Shown: positions 6,472-10,525 of the stretch, in pieces
Layout: every line of letters begins with the position of its first letter
Numbering within the stretch: the stretch's first letter is position 1
Assembly: GCA_905215945.1 (NCBI GenBank)
Contig: CAJMRZ010000037.1
Span: 1 to 10,525, forward strand
DNA length: 10,525 nucleotides
DNA from: an uncultured bacterium
GTDB taxonomy: Bacteria; Actinomycetota; Coriobacteriia; Coriobacteriales; Coriobacteriaceae
Direction: 5' to 3'
The notes under the pieces: model-generated
The model's database searches: none
The model's input: the letters and a program-made list of their open reading frames with translations, nothing else
What the model was told of the DNA's origin: nothing
Made by a program: the position numbers and the translations under genes

Positions 6472-6532
6472 ATTGGGGCGGTGCGAAAACCCGCACCGCC
6501 CCAATGGGAGACATCTAATGGCAGCTAGATGT
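6472..6532 (-). terminator. Terminator-like hairpins between arcA copy 2 and arcT
   Basis: A small 7-bp stem (6511-6517 with 6526-6532) comes first in the transcript, then a perfect 14-bp GC-rich stem (6505-6492 with 6485-6472) with a 6-nt loop. RNA after the strong stem reads CTTGTATG, only weakly U-rich. No promoter is obvious between it and arcT, so arcT is probably reached by partial readthrough from arcA copy 2. Confidence 0.65.
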
Positions 6533-6565
6533 ATGTATTAAGACCTGTACGGGTCCTAGAAGACC

Positions 6566-7807
6566 CTAGAGGTCCTCGCGCCAGAAGGGCATGCTCATGC
6601 AGCGCGGGCCGCCGCGGCCGCGGGAGAGCTCGGCGGAGGGCACGACGAGAAGGTCCAGGCCCTCCTTGTACAGCACGTCGTTGGTGACGGTGTTGCGGGC
6701 GTAGACGCAGATCTTGCCGGGCTCGACGCACAGGGTGTTGGAGCCGTCGTTCCACTGCTCGCGGGAGGCCGCGATCGGGTCGCCGCCGCCGCAGGGGATC
6801 AGCTTGACCTGGTCGACGCCGGTGGCGTCCTCCAGGACGTGCTCGAGGGTGTCCTCGATCAGGCGGATGTTCACGTCGCCCGGGTTCTTGCCGGCGGTCA
6901 GCTCGTAGACGCGCAGGGTGCCCATGATGGCGGGGTGGATCGTGAACTTATCGACGTCGATCTGGGTGAAGACCGTGTCGAGGTGCATGAAGGCGCGCGA
7001 GACCGGGATGTCGAAGGCCAGGATGCGCTCGACCTTGGAGTCGGAGTTCCAGAAGATGTTCTGGGCCATGACGTCGATCGCGGCGGCCTGGGTGCGCTGG
7101 GAGATGCCGACGGCGAGGGTCTTCTCGTTGATGTTCAGCACGTCGCCGCCCTCGGTGTGGAACTGGCAGTCGCGGCGGAAGTACAGCGAGACGTCCTTGT
7201 AGTCGGGGTGGTACTTGAAGATGTACTTGCCGTACAGGGTCTCGCGGTTGCGGGTGACCGAGTACATGCGGTTGAGGTTGACGCCCTCGCCGACGACCGC
7301 GAACGGGTCGCGGGTGAAGTAGAGGTTGGGCATCGGGTCGATGATCAGGTCGGACTCGGACTCGGAGTTGACCAGGGAGTCGAGGGTCGTGGACGCCGTG
7401 AGGGGCATGTCGATCTCGGACTTGGTCATGCCGGCCATGGTCTTCTTGACGAACTCGAGGTTGTCCTCGATGGAGTCCAGCTTCTCGCGGACGATCTGCG
7501 GCATGTGCTGGCCGCGGATGCCGGCCTCGGCGATGTACTGGTCGGTGAACTCGGCGCGGGCGCCGGGGACCTGGTCGAACACCTCGGCGACGAGGTTCTC
7601 GAGATAGAGGACCTCCACGCCCTGGTCCCTCAGGATCTGGGCGAAGGTGTCGTGCTCCTGCTGCGCGACCTCCAGGAACGGGACGTCGTCGAACAGGAGT
7701 CGCTCGAGCTCGTCGGGCGGCAGGTTGAGGAGCTCGTCGCCGGGACGGTGCAGGCAGACCTTCCTGAGCTTGCCGATCTCGGAAGGCACGTGCAGACCTT
7801 TCGTCAT
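6566..7807 (-). CDS. arcA: Arginine deiminase, copy 2
   Basis: 413 residues, identical in protein and, apart from the stop codon (TAG here), in nucleotide sequence to the copy at 3477-4718; Asp167, Glu219, His275, Asp277 and Cys403 are all present, so this copy should be fully active. It is the first gene of the cluster, transcribed away from ppk, with arcT 149 nt downstream. The same purine-rich ribosome-binding region precedes the start. Its promoter (7889-7955) is related to, but diverged from, that of copy 1. Perfect coding identity with diverged control regions points to recent gene conversion or selection for dosage under two slightly different promoters. Almost every third codon position is G or C. 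Confidence 0.97.
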   Translation of the reverse strand: MTKGLHVPSEIGKLRKVCLHRPGDELLNLPPDELERLLFDDVPFLEVAQQEHDTFAQILRDQGVEVLYLENLVAEVFDQVPGARAEFTDQYIAEAGIRGQHMPQIVREKLDSIEDNLEFVKKTMAGMTKSEIDMPLTASTTLDSLVNSESESDLIIDPMPNLYFTRDPFAVVGEGVNLNRMYSVTRNRETLYGKYIFKYHPDYKDVSLYFRRDCQFHTEGGDVLNINEKTLAVGISQRTQAAAIDVMAQNIFWNSDSKVERILAFDIPVSRAFMHLDTVFTQIDVDKFTIHPAIMGTLRVYELTAGKNPGDVNIRLIEDTLEHVLEDATGVDQVKLIPCGGGDPIAASREQWNDGSNTLCVEPGKICVYARNTVTNDVLYKEGLDLLVVPSAELSRGRGGPRCMSMPFWREDL

Positions 7808-7831
7808 GGCCTCCTACCTTTCTTTCGGGCC
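6567..7831 (-). repeat. 1265-bp direct repeat, copy B (arcA copy 2 plus ribosome-binding site)
   Basis: Partner of the block at 3478-4742: same orientation, no difference seen over 1265 bp. Its edges are the second base of the stop codon and the foot of the leader hairpin. An identical repeat of this length commonly collapses in short-read assembly, so its resolution here implies long reads or a careful assembly. Confidence 0.95.
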
Positions 7832-7839
7832 TTTCGGCC
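7828..7839 (-). promoter_or_regulatory. Leader hairpin before the arcA copy 2 ribosome-binding site
   Basis: Minus-strand RNA forms GGCC-GAAA-GGCC, a 4-bp stem with a GNRA tetraloop, immediately upstream of the AAAGGTAGGAGG region. It is the positional counterpart of the hairpin at 4739-4754, with a different loop and stem length. Confidence 0.4.
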
Positions 7840-7888
7840 GAATCTCTCAGCGCCCTTCCATAGCGGACGCTGCTTGCTGACAGCTCTA

Positions 7889-7955
7889 GTTATATCCAAA
7901 AACCACCTGCAATTCCACCTCGCCCCCGAACGGTCAGCAAAGTGCGATGAACGGT
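7889..7955 (-). promoter_or_regulatory. Promoter and putative operator of arcA copy 2
   Basis: On the minus strand: -10 TATAAC (7889-7894), weak -35 TGGAAT (7912-7917) at 17 bp, then motif copies ACCGTTCGGG (7925-7934) and ACCGTTCATC (7946-7955). Motif spacing (21 bp) and distance to the -10 box (40 bp) equal those at arcA copy 1. The block from the nearer motif through GGTGGAA and the TTTTGGATATAA segment is the best conserved part of the two promoters, which marks it as functional. Confidence 0.6.
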
Positions 7956-8261
7956 ATATCTCATATGATTCCCCCATGATGCACTTCGGTTCTCTAAAGC
8001 AGGTTTTCAAAGGTAAATGTTCTTTTTTCTAAGGAATTAAGCTAGATTGCACAAATATTTTCATGTTTAGGAATTGCATAGCTAAAACGGTTTTCTGCAT
8101 ATATATGTCGTTTGTTCATGATTCAATTTGGATTCGATTATATTCAGCTCGCAATCATTCTTATTCATACATCCTCACCAATTGAGTATGGATATAGATT
8201 GTTTCTAAACGAGTTGGGCAGTTAGTTGCATGCCTTGGCAGCGTAAGAAGTAGGTAAAGAT
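7956..8261. other. AT-rich spacer between divergent arcA copy 2 and ppk
   Basis: No gene is visible. The stretch near 8010-8220 is strongly AT-rich. Four ATTCA/ATTCG pentamers occur at 8121, 8132, 8142 and 8163, the first three about 10-11 bp apart and so on one face of the helix. They resemble ArgR half-sites (ATTCA), but no complete inverted ARG box is seen. Its left end (to about 7985) still resembles the arcA copy 1 upstream region. Confidence 0.35.
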
Positions 8262-8271
8262 ACCGTTCACG
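8262..8271 (+). promoter_or_regulatory. Single ACCGTTCACC-like motif upstream of ppk
   Basis: ACCGTTCACG matches the cluster motif at 9 of 10 positions. No second copy is found 21 bp to either side. It lies about 30 bp upstream of the likely ppk -35 region and could link ppk to the same regulator, or be chance. Confidence 0.3.
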
Positions 8272-8300
8272 CGATACGTCCGTGCCACAGGTCGACTAAA

Positions 8301-8329
8301 TTGAGACAATAGTGAATAGTGTTAGGCTA
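8301..8329 (+). promoter_or_regulatory. Candidate ppk promoter
   Basis: TTGAGA (8301-8306) is a good -35 match; the -10 at 16-17 bp spacing is poor (TAGGCT or AGGCTA, 8323-8329). If used, transcription would start near 8335, leaving a leader of only about 25 nt. The weak -10 suggests regulated or low basal expression. Confidence 0.35.
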
Positions 8330-8331
8330 CC

Positions 8332-8346
8332 GTCCCCTGTGGGGAC
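8332..8346 (+). other. Small hairpin upstream of the ppk start
   Basis: GTCCCC (8332-8337) and GGGGAC (8341-8346) form a perfect 6-bp stem with a 3-nt loop, 11 nt before the first ATG. It hides the only G-rich stretch near the start and may limit ribosome access. Confidence 0.35.
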
Positions 8347-8357
8347 TGAACGGACAG

Positions 8358-10525
8358 ATGCATATGCCGAGCAAAATCGAAAAGAAGCAAGCCGCCGCAA
8401 AGCTGCGCAAACCGCCGCGCGACTTCTCATACACGCAAAACCGAGAGCTCAGCTGGCTACGCTTTGACAACCGCGTGCTCGACGAAGCCTTCGACGAAAC
8501 CGTTCCGTTATTCGAGCGACTAAAGTTCGTCTCGATCTTCGAGTCCAACCTCGACGAGTTCCTTATGGTGCGCGTGGGCGGCCTGTCCGATCTGGCGGAG
8601 CTCAAAAAACAACCTGTCGACAACAAGAGCAATATGACCGCCTCCGAACAGGTCGATGCTGTCATGGCCGAAATGCCCGGGCTCCTTACCCGTTGGGAGT
8701 CCATCTTTAAGAGCATCGAGGGCAAGCTCGACACCTTGGGCGTTCACCGCGCCCACATCGATTCGCTTACGCCCGAGGAGCGCACCTTTGTAACCCGCTA
8801 CTTCCAGGCCTACGTGTCGCCGGTCATCTCGCCGCTGGTCATCGATCCTCGCCACCCCTTCCCCAACCTGCGCAACGGCGCGCTCTATCTGGCCTGTGGT
8901 CTGGACGGCGCCACCGACGAGGAGAGCCTACTGGGCCTTATCGAGATTCCCGCCTCGATGAACCGCGTGGTCGAGATCCCCTCGCCCACCGGCACCTACT
9001 CCTACATCTTGCTCGAGGACGTCATCCTCGCCTGCCTGGACAGCTGCTTTGGCTCCTATAAGCCGCTGGATCGTGCGCTGATCCGCGTCACCCGCAACGC
9101 CGACATCGATCCGGACGGCGAGGGCGTCGAAGAGGAAGAGGACTACCGCCAGCACATGAAGCGCATTCTCAAGAAGCGCCTGCGCCTGCAGCCGGTAGTG
9201 CTCGCGGTCTCGGGGTCGCTCGAGAAGGCGACGCTCAAGACTATCCGCAAGGCGCTCGAGCTTTCGCGCCGCTCTGTCTTTACCTGCGATATCCCGCTCA
9301 ACCTGGGCTACGTCTTTGGCATTGAGGGCAAGATTCCCGAGCACCTGCGCAACGAGCTCCTCTTTACGCCGTTTAAGCCACAGCCCAACCCCACCATCGA
9401 CATGACCCGCTCCATCCGCGAGCAGGTGCTGCAGCACGACAAGCTGCTCTTCTACCCTTACGAGGCCATGAATCCGTTCCTGGATCTGGTACACGAGGCA
9501 GCCTACGATCCCGAGTGCATCTCGTTGCGCATCACGCTCTACCGCGTGGCCAAGCAGAGCCGCCTATGCGAGTCGCTGATCGATGCCGCCGAGAACGGCA
9601 AAGAGGTCACGGTGCTCATGGAGCTCCGCGCCCGCTTTGACGAGCAGAACAACATCGAGTGGGCCGAGCGTCTGGAAGAGGCAGGCTGCACCGTCATCTA
9701 CGGCTCCGAAGGCTTTAAGTGCCACTCCAAGATCTGCCAGCTCACCTATCGCGAGGGCATGGCGCTAACGCGCCTGACGCTGCTGGGCACCGGCAACTTT
9801 AACGAGAAGACGGCCAAACTCTACAGCGACTTTATGCTCATGACCGCCCACCCCGGCATCGGCGAGGACGCCAACCTGTTCTTCCGCAACCTGTCGCTGG
9901 GCAATCTGCGCGGCGATTACCGCTTCCTGGGTGTGGCGCCCGTCGGACTGAAACCGCTCATCATGCGCGGGCTTGACCGCGAGATCCAGCGCGCCCTTGC
10001 CGGCGAGCCCGCCCGCGTGTTCTTTAAGCTCAACTCACTGACCGACCGCGAGGTTATCGACAAGATCGCCGAGGCATCGTGTGCCGGCGTGCGCGTAGAC
10101 ATGATCATCCGCGGCATCTCGTGCCTCAAGCCCGGTGTTCCGGGCAAGACCGAGAACGTGCATGTCCGCTCCATCGTCGGACGCTTTTTGGAGCACGCGC
10201 GCGTCTATGCTTTCGGCGTGGACTCGGACATGATTTACCTGAGCTCAGCCGATATGATGACGCGCAACACCGAGCACCGCGTGGAGATCGCCTTCCCCGT
10301 GCTCGACCCCACCTGCCGCGCCCTAGTGCACGAGTACATGGGCATGCAGCTGCGGGACAACGTGAAGGCCCGCAGCCTCACGAGCGACGGCACCTGGGTC
10401 CCCGTGGAGCGTGCAGAGGGTGAAAAACCCTTCAACTCGCAGGAAGCTCTGCTGGAGCGCGCCTATCGCAACGCCGAGGCCGCGCCCGAGCCCGTCATTG
10501 AGGCGAAACCTGCCCCCGAGCCCGA
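8358..10525 (+). CDS. ppk1: Polyphosphate kinase 1, C-terminus beyond the window
   Basis: 722 codons are visible with no stop. PPK1 reversibly transfers the terminal phosphate of ATP to polyphosphate. Domains in order: N-terminal helical domain (about 22-130, with NRELSWLRFDNRV and NLDEFLMVRVGGL), middle domain (about 133-335, with DPRHPFPNLRNG), C1 (about 345-510) and C2 (about 515-685). Active-site features include ITLYRVA (392-398), LRARFDEQNNI (423-433), the phosphohistidine His456 in CHSKIC, GTGNFNEKTAKLYSD (477-491) and His613 in RFLEHARVY. The position of E. coli His454, two residues before GTGNF, is Leu475 here. An acidic insert (249-262) and a Pro/Glu/Ala-rich tail after 705 extend the protein beyond the usual 690-residue length. 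The first ATG (8358) is given; the in-frame ATG at 8364 is better spaced from GGA at 8352-8354 and may be the true start. It is divergent from the arc cluster. Confidence 0.95.
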   Translation, partial: MHMPSKIEKKQAAAKLRKPPRDFSYTQNRELSWLRFDNRVLDEAFDETVPLFERLKFVSIFESNLDEFLMVRVGGLSDLAELKKQPVDNKSNMTASEQVDAVMAEMPGLLTRWESIFKSIEGKLDTLGVHRAHIDSLTPEERTFVTRYFQAYVSPVISPLVIDPRHPFPNLRNGALYLACGLDGATDEESLLGLIEIPASMNRVVEIPSPTGTYSYILLEDVILACLDSCFGSYKPLDRALIRVTRNADIDPDGEGVEEEEDYRQHMKRILKKRLRLQPVVLAVSGSLEKATLKTIRKALELSRRSVFTCDIPLNLGYVFGIEGKIPEHLRNELLFTPFKPQPNPTIDMTRSIREQVLQHDKLLFYPYEAMNPFLDLVHEAAYDPECISLRITLYRVAKQSRLCESLIDAAENGKEVTVLMELRARFDEQNNIEWAERLEEAGCTVIYGSEGFKCHSKICQLTYREGMALTRLTLLGTGNFNEKTAKLYSDFMLMTAHPGIGEDANLFFRNLSLGNLRGDYRFLGVAPVGLKPLIMRGLDREIQRALAGEPARVFFKLNSLTDREVIDKIAEASCAGVRVDMIIRGISCLKPGVPGKTENVHVRSIVGRFLEHARVYAFGVDSDMIYLSSADMMTRNTEHRVEIAFPVLDPTCRALVHEYMGMQLRDNVKARSLTSDGTWVPVERAEGEKPFNSQEALLERAYRNAEAAPEPVIEAKPAPEP

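Noticed and set aside
5526..6518. A 330-codon plus-strand open frame over arcT
   Set aside because: Codon-aligned antisense shadow of an intact aminotransferase, with no recognisable domain.
3478..7831. The arcA duplication as a pure assembly artefact
   Set aside because: The stop codons and both flanks differ, and each copy has its own related but different promoter, which an artefactual duplication would not create. Mis-joining is not fully excluded without read data.
6839..8032. A 397-codon plus-strand open frame over arcA copy 2
   Set aside because: Same codon-aligned antisense artefact; its first part repeats the frame opposite arcA copy 1 and the rest runs into the AT-rich promoter region.

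Overview
The window looks like the chromosome of a Coriobacteriia member, most likely Collinsella or a close relative. This is inferred from protein sequence style, GC-rich coding regions beside AT-rich spacers, and clostridial-type polyphosphate kinase features in an actinobacterial setting; no marker gene proves it. The main content is an arginine deiminase (ADI) cluster on the minus strand, flanked by the first 48 codons of a DUF1846 (UPF0371) gene at the left edge (minus) and by a polyphosphate kinase gene (ppk1, plus) that runs off the right edge.

In transcription order (right to left) the cluster reads arcA copy 2 (6566-7807), an ArcT-like PLP aminotransferase (5292-6416), arcA copy 1 (3477-4718), arcB (2376-3371) and an ArcD-like YfcC-family transporter (750-2228). 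Arginine would be imported in exchange for ornithine, deiminated to citrulline and ammonia, and citrulline would be split into ornithine and carbamoyl phosphate. Carbamate kinase (arcC), needed for the ATP step, is absent from the window and must lie elsewhere. Every spacer in the cluster carries at least one strong hairpin, so the genes are probably expressed as partly separate units.

The two arcA genes are identical at nucleotide level over 1265 bp (3478-4742 and 6567-7831), differing only in stop codon (TAA or TAG). The identity ends abruptly 24 bp upstream of the start codons, and the promoters beyond are recognisably related but diverged. Both promoters keep the same layout: two copies of an ACCGTTYACC-like motif 21 bp apart, the nearer beginning 40 bp upstream of a TATAAA/C -10 box. 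A third 21-bp-spaced pair, next to a 9-bp inverted repeat, lies at 5082-5126, and a lone copy lies at 8262-8271. This looks like an undescribed operator of the cluster.

The gene-free stretch 145-749 holds the DUF1846 promoter, a 26-bp-arm inverted repeat (252-320), an imperfect direct repeat (356-455), a 100-bp near-palindromic MITE-like element (468-567), and a probable terminator plus three small hairpins behind arcD. The spacers 4719-5204 and 7808-8357 are AT-rich regulatory regions; I see no gene in them.
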